NCBI RefSeq assembly: GCF_003003885.1
Contig: NZ_PVWN01000003.1
Span: forward strand, 62,001 to 126,000
Length of the DNA: 64,000 bases
Reading direction: 5' to 3'
Origin: Chlorogloea sp. CCALA 695
GTDB lineage: Bacteria; Cyanobacteriota; Cyanobacteriia; Cyanobacteriales; Chroococcidiopsidaceae
Shown here: positions 9,905 to 18,639 of the stretch, in pieces
Layout: the number at the start of each line of letters is the position of its first letter
How positions within the stretch are numbered: position 1 is the first letter of the stretch
Made by a program: the position numbers and the translations under genes
Notes under the pieces: generated by a model
What the model was told of the DNA's origin: nothing
The model's input: the letters and a program-made list of their open reading frames with translations, nothing else
Database searches by the model: none

Positions 9905-10927
9905 ATGAAAATCGCTCTTGTCAACGATATGCCAATCGCCGTCGAAGCCCTGCGACGAGTGCTGTTGACTATCCCAGAATATCAAGTTGCTTGGATTGCG
10001 ACGGGCGGCGTTGAAGCGGTTGCTAAATGCGCCAAAGATACCCCAGACTTGATTTTGATGGATTTGATTATGCCTGGAATGGATGGGGTTGAAGCAACTC
10101 GTCAGATTATGAAACAGTCTCCTTGTGCGATTGTAATTGTAACTGCTAGTGTCGGGCAAAATGCCGCCAAAGTGTTTGAAGCAATGAGTTATGGGGCGTT
10201 AGACGCTGTTGATACGCCGATTTTAGGCAGCCAAGGAAAACAAGACCCTTCCCAAACTGCCCTGCTGAAAAAAATTGCCACGATTGGTAAACTAATCGGT
10301 AAATCTCCTCCTTCTCACCTCAATTTCACCTTAAACAAACCTCAAACAAACTTCACTCTACCCCCCCTAATTGCGATCGGCTCGTCTACAGGTGGGCCAA
10401 AAGCCCTAGCTACTATTCTCTCTCGTTTGCCAGCAGATTTTGGAGCGGCGATCGCTATAATTCAACACATTGATGCTCAGTTTGCTGTGGGCATGATCGA
10501 CTGGCTGAACCAGCTTACACCCTTAACTATAAAAAAAGCATCCGCAGGTGATCGCTTAGAAAAAGGAATTGTTACAGTTGCTTGCACAAACGACCACCTC
10601 TCTCTGCAATCCAACCATACGCTCAATTACACTAAAGACCCAATTGACTATCCTTACCGCCCCTCAATTGATGTATTCTTCAAAAGTATCGCTCAATACT
10701 GGACGCACAAAGGAACTGCCGTACTGCTTACGGGTATGGGGCGAGATGGCGCAGAAGGACTCAAACTGCTCCGTAGTCAAGGCTGGCATACGATCGCCCA
10801 AGACAAAGCAAGCTGCATTGTTTACGGAATGCCTAGAGCCGCCGTGGAGCTAAATGCTGCCGTTGAGGTGCTTAATCCAGAGGCGATCGCAACTTCGCTA
10901 ATTTATCGCTCGGTAGTCAACCGTTAA
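9905..10927 (+). CDS. CheB-type receptor methylesterase (WspF-like)
   Basis: CheB removes methyl groups from receptor glutamates when its receiver is phosphorylated. Residues 1-120 are a receiver with acceptor Asp in [13 protein letters not shown], though the acidic start of strand 1 reads VNDMP. Residues about 155-340 are the methylesterase domain with catalytic Ser in [11 protein letters not shown], His in IIQHID and Asp in [10 protein letters not shown]. The total of 340 residues is normal for the family. It starts 6 bp after cheA and is followed 10 bp later by the receiver-cyclase. With CheR it should set receptor sensitivity. Confidence 0.92.
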   Translation: MKIALVNDMPIAVEALRRVLLTIPEYQVAWIATGGVEAVAKCAKDTPDLILMDLIMPGMDGVEATRQIMKQSPCAIVIVTASVGQNAAKVFEAMSYGALDAVDTPILGSQGKQDPSQTALLKKIATIGKLIGKSPPSHLNFTLNKPQTNFTLPPLIAIGSSTGGPKALATILSRLPADFGAAIAIIQHIDAQFAVGMIDWLNQLTPLTIKKASAGDRLEKGIVTVACTNDHLSLQSNHTLNYTKDPIDYPYRPSIDVFFKSIAQYWTHKGTAVLLTGMGRDGAEGLKLLRSQGWHTIAQDKASCIVYGMPRAAVELNAAVEVLNPEAIATSLIYRSVVNR

Positions 10928-10937
10928 TTATCTCCCA

Positions 10938-12449
10938 ATGGACGATTTTATCAGCGTTCTGCTCATCGACGATCAATCTATTATTGGTGAAGCCGTGCGG
11001 CGGATGCTGGCTGCGGAAAATGATATTGTTTTTCACTACTGCAATGATCCAACTCAAGCCCTTAAAGTCGCTAAAGAGTTTCATCCGACGGTGATATTGC
11101 AAGACTTGGTAATGCCGCAGATGGATGGGTTATTACTGGTACGATTTTTGCGATCGCGCGATGCACCAACTTATCAGATTCCGTTAATCGTGCTGTCAAG
11201 CAAAGAGGAACCAATCATCAAAGCTCAAGCCTTTGAACTGGGCGCGAATGACTACCTAGTAAAGCTGCCTGATCGCGTTGAATTAATCGCCCGCATCCGT
11301 TACCACTCCAGCGCCTACACAAACCTACTCAAGCGCCAAGAAGCTGAAGCGCTGCTACAAGACGAAAACTTGCGACAGGCGTTGTACATTCAGCAGGTAG
11401 ACAAATTGACTCATGCTGCTAATGCTTTTGAACAAGACGCTTTCACGCCAGAAAGCCTAAGCGATGTTGCTGCGCGCGAGGACGAACTAGGACAACTGGC
11501 ACGGGTTTTTACTCATATGGTCAAAACGGTTAAAGCTCGTGAAAAAGAGTTGCTAGATGCCAATGCTCAAAACCAGGATTTGAAAGATTCCTACGCGCGA
11601 TTTTTTCCTTCGGAATATCTGCAATTTCTCCGCAAAGATAGCGTTACCGAAGTCAAACTCGGCGATTATGTCAGCAAAACAATGGCAGTTATGTTTAGCG
11701 ATATTCGCTCCTTTACAACCCTTTCCGAAAGCATGACTCCTCAAGAAAACTTTGACTTCGTCAATGCCTACCTAAAACGAGTCAGCCCAGAGATTCGTAA
11801 TCATTACGGCATCATTGTCAAATTTCTGGGAGACGGCATGATGGCGGTGTTTCCTGAAGGCGCTGATGATGCCATTAAAGCAGGCATTGCCAAGCAAAAA
11901 CGAGTACAAGAATACAATGCGGAGCGCACTGGCAGAGGTAAATTGCCTGTCCAAGTGGGCATTGGGATTCATGTCGGACACATGATGTTGGGAATGGTGG
12001 GAGAAGATAGCCGGATTCAAGGAGATGCTTATTCTGATAACGTCAATTTGACCGCACGGTTAGAAGGTTTAACCAAGTTTTATGGGGTTTCAATGCTAAT
12101 TTCCGGTCAAACCCTAGAGCATCTGAGCAATCCCGCTCAATATCAAATTCGCTTTTTAGATCGGGCGATTGTCAAAGGGCGAAATGAAGCGATCGCAGTT
12201 TACGAAGTCTTAGATGCTGAAGTAGACGAAATCAGCCACCTCAAACAGCAGACTCAAACCGATTTTGCTCAAGGAATAAGCTATTACCACAATCTCAAAC
12301 TCACCGATGCCAAAGCTTGTTTTGAACAAGTGTTAAGCACTAATTCCGCCGATAAAACAGCGAAACTTTACCTAGAGCGAGTCGAACGCTTGCTAGAACA
12401 TGGTGTACCAGAAAACTGGAATGAAGCTTGGGTATTCAGCGAAAAATGA
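10938..12449 (+). CDS. response regulator-adenylate cyclase (WspR-type receiver, class III cyclase output)
   Basis: 503 residues. The receiver (1-125) has acceptor Asp56 in VILQDLVMPQMDG and a GANDYLVKLPD ending that closely resembles WspR as I recall it. A HAMP-like/coiled linker (about 170-215) leads to a class III nucleotide cyclase domain (about 240-400). Metal-binding Asp255 (FSDIRSF) and Asp299 (FLGDG), adenine-selecting Lys295 and Asp367, Asn370 and Arg374 are all visible, so ATP is the predicted substrate and cAMP the product. A C-terminal segment (about 425-490) looks like one TPR-type hairpin. WspR normally ends in GGDEF and makes c-di-GMP, so the output domain differs here. It is the last gene of the operon. 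Confidence 0.9.
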   Translation: MDDFISVLLIDDQSIIGEAVRRMLAAENDIVFHYCNDPTQALKVAKEFHPTVILQDLVMPQMDGLLLVRFLRSRDAPTYQIPLIVLSSKEEPIIKAQAFELGANDYLVKLPDRVELIARIRYHSSAYTNLLKRQEAEALLQDENLRQALYIQQVDKLTHAANAFEQDAFTPESLSDVAAREDELGQLARVFTHMVKTVKAREKELLDANAQNQDLKDSYARFFPSEYLQFLRKDSVTEVKLGDYVSKTMAVMFSDIRSFTTLSESMTPQENFDFVNAYLKRVSPEIRNHYGIIVKFLGDGMMAVFPEGADDAIKAGIAKQKRVQEYNAERTGRGKLPVQVGIGIHVGHMMLGMVGEDSRIQGDAYSDNVNLTARLEGLTKFYGVSMLISGQTLEHLSNPAQYQIRFLDRAIVKGRNEAIAVYEVLDAEVDEISHLKQQTQTDFAQGISYYHNLKLTDAKACFEQVLSTNSADKTAKLYLERVERLLEHGVPENWNEAWVFSEK

Positions 12450-12819
12450 ATTGGTAATAGAAAGGAGTTTGACAGCGCGAGCAAATTAAGAACTTTTTTA
12501 GGAATATGTCGTAAAAAGGCTGAAAACCTTGCTAAATATGATGCTTAGATATTATTAAATTAGTACATGAATACTAATCTAACCACGTTTAACATGATGA
12601 TTCCATTAAATTAAATAGATTGACCGCCAGAGACTTCGATTCTCTGTGCATTCACCCATCGGTTTTCTTCAGATAGCAATGATGCGATCGCACTTTTTAC
12701 CTAAAGTCAAAGGAAAATCATCACGAAAATCTAATAAACTTCATCATTTGAGCGCCAATATTGAGCATCAGCCTCAAAGCATTGTATTACCTGCATTTCA
12801 CCCTAACTGAACCTGCTAC
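12450..12819. other. intergenic region after the chemosensory operon
   Basis: About 370 bp, AT-rich, with no intact gene. The only recognisable content is the minus-strand dehydrogenase remnant at 12611-12700. No convincing terminator for the operon was seen; the short pairing around AAGG...CCTT near 12515-12530 is too weak to call. Confidence 0.6.
12611..12700 (-). pseudogene. C-terminal remnant of a short-chain dehydrogenase
   Basis: Minus-strand translation gives about 29 residues ending in LLSEENRWVNAQRIEVSGGQ plus two residues and a stop. This is the classic SDR C-terminus (family pattern FLASDxARWVTGQxIxVxGG). A stop codon lies directly upstream in frame (12701-12703) and no SDR core precedes it, so only the last exon-like tail of the gene survives. 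It is not part of the intact SDR at 13433, which is on the other strand. Confidence 0.75.
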
Positions 12820-13176
12820 CTAAAACATCAAGCTATTAATTAATCTTTCTTTGATAACTGACAATCTATTAACGCGACTGTAACTATAGATAACCGCACC
12901 GATATTACTCATCAAACAAGTGCTAGATAGCCACAGCAGCACGTAGGTAGGAATCATCACAACTCCCGCCTCAAACCATGTATAAACGTGCCACAGCAGC
13001 ACTACAGCAAAAATACCTGCAACTCCGGCTGACTGCCATACTCTAATTTTTGAACGACGCAGCACCGCTAATCCCATCGTTAGACAAGTCGCCATTAAGT
13101 TAGCTGGAACCAAAAAGGCACAAAGAGAAATGCAATGAGTGCGAGATAGTTCAGCTAAATTAGTCAATTCAAACAT
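12820..13176 (-). CDS. small three-helix membrane protein, unknown function
   Basis: 118 residues with ATG start. Hydrophobic segments lie at about 15-38, 45-65 and 70-95, and the short C-terminal tail is basic. I do not recognise the family. The hydrophobic pattern and full use of the gap support a real gene, but no ribosome-binding site stands out. Its upstream region faces the microprotein gene at 13279, so the two are divergent. Confidence 0.55.
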   Translation of the reverse strand: MFELTNLAELSRTHCISLCAFLVPANLMATCLTMGLAVLRRSKIRVWQSAGVAGIFAVVLLWHVYTWFEAGVVMIPTYVLLWLSSTCLMSNIGAVIYSYSRVNRLSVIKERLINSLMF

Positions 13177-13278
13177 CAGCTTTTTACTTTGAAGGAGCAG
13201 GTTTCTCTTATCGTCACTCTACAAGCCCAATTTTGACTGCTACAAATTACATTTATTGACATTTGGTAAGGACTAAAG

Positions 13279-13368
13279 ATGAGAAAAATTTACTTTTGCC
13301 CCAAATGCTGCAACAACTCCCCCGTAGACACTCAACCAATTCGTCAACCCTGCGGCGGATGTAATTAA
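13279..13368 (+). CDS. 29-residue four-cysteine microprotein
   Basis: A short reading frame MRKIYFCPKCCNNSPVDTQP... ending in CGGCN. Cysteines are arranged as C-x2-C-C then C-x2-C across about 22 residues, which suggests a minimal zinc ribbon or rubredoxin-like knuckle. AAGGA sits 6 bp before the ATG, good spacing for translation. It lies between a divergent membrane protein and the SDR at 13433. Function unknown; a chance frame is possible but the cysteine pattern plus ribosome site argue against it. Confidence 0.5.
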   Translation: MRKIYFCPKCCNNSPVDTQPIRQPCGGCN

Positions 13369-13432
13369 GTGAAAAATTGATTTAAATATTAATAAAAGTT
13401 CATATTTATAAAATTATTTAGGAGTATTACTA

Positions 13433-14440
13433 ATGCAATTAAAGCCTATTAGCCAACAAGTAGTCGCTATAGTTGGAGCTTCTAGCGGTATTGGTAGAGA
13501 AAGCGCTTTGCAATTTGCCAAGAAAGGAGCAAAAGTAGTAGTTGCTGCCCGTAGTCAGTCGGGGTTAGAAAGTTTGGTTAGTGAAATTAAACTTTTTGGT
13601 GGCGAATCTGTAGCTATAGTAGCTGATGTCAGTGAATTTGACCAAGTAAAAGCGATCGCAGATAAAGCCGTGGAAGTGTACGGGCGGCTCGATACTTGGG
13701 TACATTCTGCCGCTACAGGAGTTCTTGCACCTTTTGACCAGATTACCCCAGAAGAATTTAAACGGGTAATAGATGTCAACCTCACCGGGCAAGCCTACGG
13801 CGCAATGGCTGCTTTACCGCACCTCAAAAAAGAAGGGCGCGGGGCGCTAATTCATATATCGTCGGTAGAAGCTAGGCGATCGATTCCTCTGCAAAGCCCT
13901 TATTCTGCTTCTAAGCATGGTGTAGAAGGTATGTTAGATTCACTAAGGGTAGAATTGCAACATGAAGGCTGGCCAATCAGCGTTACAAATATCTTGCCTT
14001 CGGTGATCAATACGCCTTTTTACAACAAAGTTCGTACTAAGCTAGGTGTCAAACCAACCGGAGTACCGCCTTACTATCAGCCGAGTATAGTTGCTGAGGC
14101 AATTTTATATGTTGCAGAACATCCCACCCGCGATTTTATTGTGGGGGATGTAGGGAAAGTGTTGGATATCATGCAGCGTATTTCGCCAGTGCTTGTGGAT
14201 AATATATTGCTACTAATTGGTTTTGCCGGACAACGAACAAACGAGCAAAAGTCTGAAGATGCGCCCAATAATGTCTTTGAACCGATCACAGGTTATGACA
14301 CTGTAGAAGGTGATTTTGGTAACTTGACTATTCCAACTTTTACCGATTGGCTAGATATGAATCCACCTGTTAAATGGGGTGCGGTGGCTCTAGCTGCGGC
14401 TTTGGGCTTAGGCGCGCTGTTTGGTGGAAAAGATACTTAA
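13433..14440 (+). CDS. SDR family NAD(P)-dependent oxidoreductase with C-terminal extension
   Basis: 335 residues. The Rossmann core (1-250) has the nucleotide motif GASSGIG, a VVAARS stretch after strand 2, a serine in IHISSVEARR and the catalytic Y-x3-K in SPYSASKHG. A further 85 residues follow the SDR core and end in a hydrophobic segment (AVALAAALGLGALFGG), which suggests membrane attachment. An AGGAG lies ahead of the ATG. The substrate is unknown. Such extended SDRs are common in cyanobacteria near stress genes (family knowledge); nothing in the neighbourhood fixes the pathway. Confidence 0.85.
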   Translation: MQLKPISQQVVAIVGASSGIGRESALQFAKKGAKVVVAARSQSGLESLVSEIKLFGGESVAIVADVSEFDQVKAIADKAVEVYGRLDTWVHSAATGVLAPFDQITPEEFKRVIDVNLTGQAYGAMAALPHLKKEGRGALIHISSVEARRSIPLQSPYSASKHGVEGMLDSLRVELQHEGWPISVTNILPSVINTPFYNKVRTKLGVKPTGVPPYYQPSIVAEAILYVAEHPTRDFIVGDVGKVLDIMQRISPVLVDNILLLIGFAGQRTNEQKSEDAPNNVFEPITGYDTVEGDFGNLTIPTFTDWLDMNPPVKWGAVALAAALGLGALFGGKDT

Positions 14441-14664
14441 ATTAAGGCAATTTCCACAATATCTCACATTGCTGAACTTAAATATAATTTCCCCTTCCCA
14501 ATTACCCATTACCATTACCAAATATCTGTCTCAAACTTTACATAATTTAAGCCCCACGAAGGAGACAAACTAAATCCAAACTGAGATATTTTTTAATCAA
14601 TACCCATTGCCAAAAAGCTATACAATCGGCATTTTCTAAAACAGCAAAAGCAAGGTCAGAGAAT

Positions 14665-14979
14665 ATGAGTAACGAACCAAATCAAGTATTGCCAGAAGAT
14701 CCAACCGAAGCCGAACCCGGTAGAGGTGCGCCCGGAGACAATCATTATGGAGTCCAGACAGCGCAAACAACCGCCGTCAATGCCCCCGATGCAATCATTC
14801 CTTCTAATGCTCCGACAGAACTCAGCGAAAAGCAACTAGAAGCTTTTGAACATGAAGAAGAAGTTGAAGGAGAAGGTTTCACAACTACTGACGGTTATTT
14901 AATTGATGAAGCTGGTTTGCTAAACAACTTCGCCATTGAACCACCTATGTATATTGAAGGCGAAGAACCTAAGATTTAA
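14665..14979 (+). CDS. acidic conserved small protein, unknown function
   Basis: 104 residues, rich in Glu, Asp and Pro, with no hydrophobic core and a probably disordered N-terminal half (EDPTEAEPGRGAPGD). The C-terminal half has a more structured look (EKQLEAFEHEEE, GFTTTDGYLIDEAG). I do not recognise a named family. A strong terminator directly follows the stop, supporting a single-gene unit. Confidence 0.65.
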   Translation: MSNEPNQVLPEDPTEAEPGRGAPGDNHYGVQTAQTTAVNAPDAIIPSNAPTELSEKQLEAFEHEEEVEGEGFTTTDGYLIDEAGLLNNFAIEPPMYIEGEEPKI

Positions 14980-14984
14980 CTTTT

Positions 14985-15020
14985 AAGCTGGGACAGAGAA
15001 TTTTACTCTGTTCCCAGCTT
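14985..15020 (+). terminator. hairpin terminator after the acidic small protein
   Basis: An inverted repeat with a 14-bp arm (AAGCTGGGACAGAG) pairs with CTCTGTTCCCAGCTT across a seven-base AT loop, with one bulged T. It starts 5 bp after the stop codon at 14979. The 3' tract is only modestly T-rich. Confidence 0.75.
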
Positions 15021-15140
15021 TGATATATTGCGATCGCACATCTTGTCAATTGTATTTAGGAAATCCCCGCAGAGACTAATTGCTCCTCTATTTACTCAAC
15101 GCATTAATATAGAAGCAATGCTCGTACTTGCAGGAAGCTT

Positions 15141-16331
15141 GTGAAACCAATAGAAACTGACGAACACCGAGCAAAGCAAAATTTATTTCAAGATCCAAAC
15201 CTCCTAATTGTTTTCGCAGTTTCTCTAATTGCCATTCTTGGAGTCGCCAGCGTTACGCCAAGTTTTCCTAGCTTAAGAGCAGCATTAAATGTCCCGGTAG
15301 AAAACATTGGTTTATTAATTACAGTTTTTACCTTACCTACTTTAATACTCGGCCCAATTATTGGCGTTTTTGCCGATCGCATTGGTAGAAAAAAAATCCT
15401 CGTCCCTGCTCTAATATTATTTGGTATTGCTGGGTTTTCCTGCGCCTTTGTCCGCGATTTTAACCTTTTGCTCTGCTTGCGTTTCTTGCAAGGCGTTGGC
15501 GCAGCACCTTTACTTTCTCTGAGCGTTACTTTAATTGGCGACTTGTACTCTGGTGACAAGCGCGCTACGGCTATGGGTTACAACGCTAGTGTTAGCAGCA
15601 TCGGTACAGCACTTTATCCGACTATTGGCGGCGCTTTAGCAACTATGGGGTGGTATTTTCCTTTTATGTTGCCTATAGTTGCTATTCCGGTAGGATTATT
15701 GGTACTATTTGGACTCAAAAACCCCGAACCTAAAGGACAAAGAAATCTTAAAGCCTATTTGAGTAATGCGCTGATAACTCTCAAAAATCGGCAGCTATTT
15801 GGGCTATTTATTGCTAGTGCAGCTAATTTTGTACTGCTATACGGCGCTTACGTGACTTATTTGCCGAGTTTAATTGCTGACAAGTTTGGTGCAGAACCCT
15901 TTACAATTGGATTGTTTTTGTCTAGCGTCTCTGTAGCGATCGCTTTTACGGCTTCCCAACTGGGCAATTTAGCTAGGCGCTATTCTGAAACTACTTTAAT
16001 TAGAGCCTCTTTTGTGTTTTATGCTGTAGCTTTAGCGATCGTTCCTTTTATATCCTCTTTGTGGTTACTATTAATTCCCACAACAATTTTTGGGATTGGT
16101 CTAGGTATTGGTTTTCCCAGCATTCAAACGCTTTTAGCTACTTTAGCTCCCAAAGAGTATCTAGCGACAGTTATATCAGTAAACGGTACATTCTATGGAT
16201 TGGGTCAAACTATAGGCCCCTTATTGATGGGTTTAGCCTATGGTATCGGTGGAATTAATAGCGTATTCTATGCAGGGGTAGCTTTTGCTTTGGCTACATT
16301 GGTTGTGTTTAGATACTGCACTTGTTTGTAA
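15141..16331 (+). CDS. MFS efflux transporter
   Basis: 396 residues with about 11-12 membrane segments. The N-terminal half carries the MFS loop motif GVFADRIGRKK between segments 2 and 3, then RFLQGVGAAPLLSLSVTLIGDL. A GTG start is used, preceded by AGGAAG at good spacing. The protein resembles drug or metabolite exporters of the DHA1 type; the substrate is unknown. The C-terminus is short, ending soon after the last hydrophobic segment. A VOC protein gene follows 24 bp downstream, possibly as one unit. Confidence 0.85.
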   Translation: MKPIETDEHRAKQNLFQDPNLLIVFAVSLIAILGVASVTPSFPSLRAALNVPVENIGLLITVFTLPTLILGPIIGVFADRIGRKKILVPALILFGIAGFSCAFVRDFNLLLCLRFLQGVGAAPLLSLSVTLIGDLYSGDKRATAMGYNASVSSIGTALYPTIGGALATMGWYFPFMLPIVAIPVGLLVLFGLKNPEPKGQRNLKAYLSNALITLKNRQLFGLFIASAANFVLLYGAYVTYLPSLIADKFGAEPFTIGLFLSSVSVAIAFTASQLGNLARRYSETTLIRASFVFYAVALAIVPFISSLWLLLIPTTIFGIGLGIGFPSIQTLLATLAPKEYLATVISVNGTFYGLGQTIGPLLMGLAYGIGGINSVFYAGVAFALATLVVFRYCTCL

Positions 16332-16355
16332 CGCCAGAAACTATTGGAGCATTTT

Positions 16356-16751
16356 ATGGATATCAAAACTTCCTACACGCGGCTATTGGTAAATGACTTA
16401 AAAGCTTGCTGTGAATTCTACCGTGATGTGCTGGAATTTACCGTAGTTGTAGAAGCCTTAGAAGATGGTTATGCTGAATTTAGCATCTCAGGGATGAAAC
16501 TATCGCTATTTCGACGGCAAGAAATGGCAGAAATGATCGGAAGTAATCGCCCTCCCGTAACTATCGAATGTCAAGATAAAGTCGCCCTAGTCTTTACTGT
16601 GAATAATGTAGATGAAGCGTATCATCAGCTAAAAACTAAGGGAGTTCATTTTGTCACTGATCCATTGAGCAACCCTTACTACGCTCTCAAAACCGTTTAC
16701 TTACGCGATCCTGATGACAATTTGATTGGGCTATTTCAACCAATGATGTAA
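16356..16751 (+). CDS. VOC (glyoxalase/bleomycin resistance) family protein
   Basis: 131 residues with the vicinal oxygen chelate fold pattern: an N-terminal RLLVNDLKACCEFYRDVLEF half and a C-terminal half ending VYLRDPDDNLIGLFQP. The family includes metal-dependent lyases and antibiotic-binding proteins; the sequence alone does not decide. ATG 16356 is chosen because GGAG precedes it; a TTG four codons upstream overlaps that site. It follows the MFS gene closely, a pairing that fits a resistance or detoxification role (inference). Confidence 0.82.
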   Translation: MDIKTSYTRLLVNDLKACCEFYRDVLEFTVVVEALEDGYAEFSISGMKLSLFRRQEMAEMIGSNRPPVTIECQDKVALVFTVNNVDEAYHQLKTKGVHFVTDPLSNPYYALKTVYLRDPDDNLIGLFQPMM

Positions 16752-16828
16752 ATTGCCCCAAGGTAGCAACTTCTAGAGCTTTTCTTGCTAATAAATTGCC
16801 AAGATGATTTCCAATCCAAAGCTAAGGA

Positions 16829-17419
16829 TTAGCTTTTAATTAAACAATTTTGACTATTTAAGCTAGTAACTGATTCTTTTTTATTAAAATGCTTGTCAAT
16901 TAGCGCCGGAATTTGGGCAGCTTCAACTCTGGTATAACGCTTTTTGTCAGGCATCATTACTATATTAGGGCCGGCTTTGCAGTCTTTTAGACATCCCGTG
17001 CCTTTAATGCTCACTTGCTCTGATAAACCGCGAATTTCTAAAGCGGCTTGCATTGCTTGACAAGCTTCTTTTCCGCCTCGTTTCATACAGCCAGACTTTT
17101 GACAAACTAATATAGTTGCTTGCCCTTTGTTGGCTGGAGCGATTACACTGATTGGCTCTTGGCTAACCGTGCTGGGAATAATTTGATCGGCTTTTAGCTT
17201 CAGCTTACAAGTTTTGCTGTCAAACTGCTTTTCTCCAGAAACTTGTACCCAGTCACCCGGTATCAAACGCAACTGAAAACTGTACCGTAGAGCCTTGGCA
17301 AGCTTAATTGTACACTCTCCGTCAGAGGTTGCAATTATCAGCTTTTTTGGTTTATTGTCTTCTACTTCAAAACCAAGAAATCGCCCTTCAATGCTAAAAC
17401 TTGCTGCTTTTCTACTCAT
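16829..17419 (-). CDS. (2Fe-2S) thioredoxin-like ferredoxin domain protein
   Basis: 196 residues. The N-terminal 90 residues form a beta-rich domain of unknown role (GRFLGFEVEDNKPKKLI to about KLKADQI). The C-terminal half is a thioredoxin-like [2Fe-2S] domain with cysteines in LVCQKSGCMKRGG, ACQAM and GTGCLKDCKAGPN, where the last pair precedes the conserved glycine-proline loop. These proteins carry electrons in the cytosol; the partner is unknown. A small conserved gene lies 46 bp upstream on the same strand. Confidence 0.85.
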   Translation of the reverse strand: MSRKAASFSIEGRFLGFEVEDNKPKKLIIATSDGECTIKLAKALRYSFQLRLIPGDWVQVSGEKQFDSKTCKLKLKADQIIPSTVSQEPISVIAPANKGQATILVCQKSGCMKRGGKEACQAMQAALEIRGLSEQVSIKGTGCLKDCKAGPNIVMMPDKKRYTRVEAAQIPALIDKHFNKKESVTSLNSQNCLIKS

Positions 17420-17465
17420 AATTTTATTGCTTATTTTTAATTACAACCAACAATCTTTAAAGGTG

Positions 17466-17705
17466 CTACCAGCAATGCTCTAACCATTTCACCAATTCTT
17501 GCCGGGAAGCATTTAATTGCCTAGAAATGCTCCAAAGTTGAATAGCTGCCGAAGTATTGGTAATTTGCACTTGCAAAGGTTGGTCAATTGCACAAGTACA
17601 AGGAATAGCTAATTCTTGTAGGCGCTTATAAACGTACCACCTATCTGCCCAACTCACTTCAACCATTACGCTTGCGGCTTGAAAACTTGGCAACTTCACT
17701 GACAA
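17466..17705 (-). CDS. conserved small cyanobacterial protein
   Basis: 79 residues resembling a small family recalled from cyanobacterial genomes (Asr1131-like), with a VSWADRWYVYKRLQEL core and a tryptophan-rich C-terminus. Function unknown. The first codon is TTG; a GTG two codons in is the alternative. It is placed just upstream of the 2Fe-2S protein gene on the same strand, so both may share a transcript. The upstream region is shared with the divergent dps gene. Confidence 0.6.
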   Translation of the reverse strand: MSVKLPSFQAASVMVEVSWADRWYVYKRLQELAIPCTCAIDQPLQVQITNTSAAIQLWSISRQLNASRQELVKWLEHCW

Positions 17706-17944
17706 TTATCTCCAAAGATGAAAGACATTTTTTGTAGCAAAAGTACAAGATTCGCAGTTCTAATACTTTTCATTAGCATACACTAATTGCAAATAATTCT
17801 CATAAAGATTGTAAAAAGATTTAGCGGTATTAGCGGAGACAGCGCGATCGCCTGGGTTGGGCGTAAAATGATAAGTGTTAATTGCTAAATAAATTTTTGT
17901 GCAGTCGCAAATCACTTATACGCTGTCCAAAAGAGAGGATAACT

Positions 17945-18499
17945 ATGTCAGAATCTCAAACTCAACTACGTAACTTCGGTCAGGTTTACGACAATCCAGT
18001 GATGCTAGAGCGCAGTGTTACTGAGCCAGTTTGTGAAGGCTTAAACGTAGCTTTAGCAAGTTTTCAAGCGTTATATTTGCAGTACCAAAAGCACCATTTT
18101 GTCGTTGAAGGTGCAGAATTTTATATGCTGCATCAGTTTTTTGGGGAAAGCTACGAGCAAGTACAAGCTCACGTTCATGATGTTGGCGAACGCTTAGATG
18201 GCATTGGGGGCGTACCAGTGGCAAGTTTTAATAAATTAGCTCAACTATGCTGCTTCGAGCCAGAAGAAGACGGAGTTTTCAATTGTAGAGCGATGGTAGA
18301 ACACAACTTAGTTGCCGAACAAGCAATGATTACCTTGATTCGCCGCCAAGCTACCCAAGCCGAGAGTTTAGGCGATCGCGCTACCCGTTACTTGTACGAA
18401 ACAATCTTACTCAAAACCGAAGAACGAGCTTATCATCTAGCCCACTTTTTAGCTCATGACAGCCTCACCTTGGGGTTTGTAGGCAATGGCAAAAATTAA
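17945..18499 (+). CDS. dpsA: Dps-family ferritin-like DNA/iron protection protein
   Basis: 184 residues of a Dps four-helix bundle. The ferroxidase-like segment [18 protein letters not shown] and the following acidic helix with [14 protein letters not shown] are present, and the order matches cyanobacterial DpsA. Dps oxidises and stores iron and protects DNA in starvation and oxidative stress. ATG 17945 is preceded by GAGAGGA; an ATG 63 bp upstream would add a basic leader but has no ribosome site. It is flanked by its own promoter region and a weak hairpin downstream, so it is probably monocistronic. Confidence 0.88.
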   Translation: MSESQTQLRNFGQVYDNPVMLERSVTEPVCEGLNVALASFQALYLQYQKHHFVVEGAEFYMLHQFFGESYEQVQAHVHDVGERLDGIGGVPVASFNKLAQLCCFEPEEDGVFNCRAMVEHNLVAEQAMITLIRRQATQAESLGDRATRYLYETILLKTEERAYHLAHFLAHDSLTLGFVGNGKN

Positions 18500-18505
18500 T
18501 TAACC

Positions 18506-18532
18506 CAGGGGCGTATTTATAGATGCGCCCTG
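18506..18532 (+). terminator. possible terminator after dpsA
   Basis: An imperfect hairpin (CAGGGGCGTA, eight-base loop, TGCGCCCTG) begins 6 bp after the dpsA stop. The stem contains a mismatch and no T tract follows, so the call is weak. Confidence 0.4.
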
Positions 18533-18639
18533 TCCGTACACAATATGAATTGCAAAAATGATAAATAAATAGCAACGAGAATTACATTAGGCGCTTAAAA
18601 TAGTCAGGATTTGCCTATTCGTACTACGAATTAACTACT

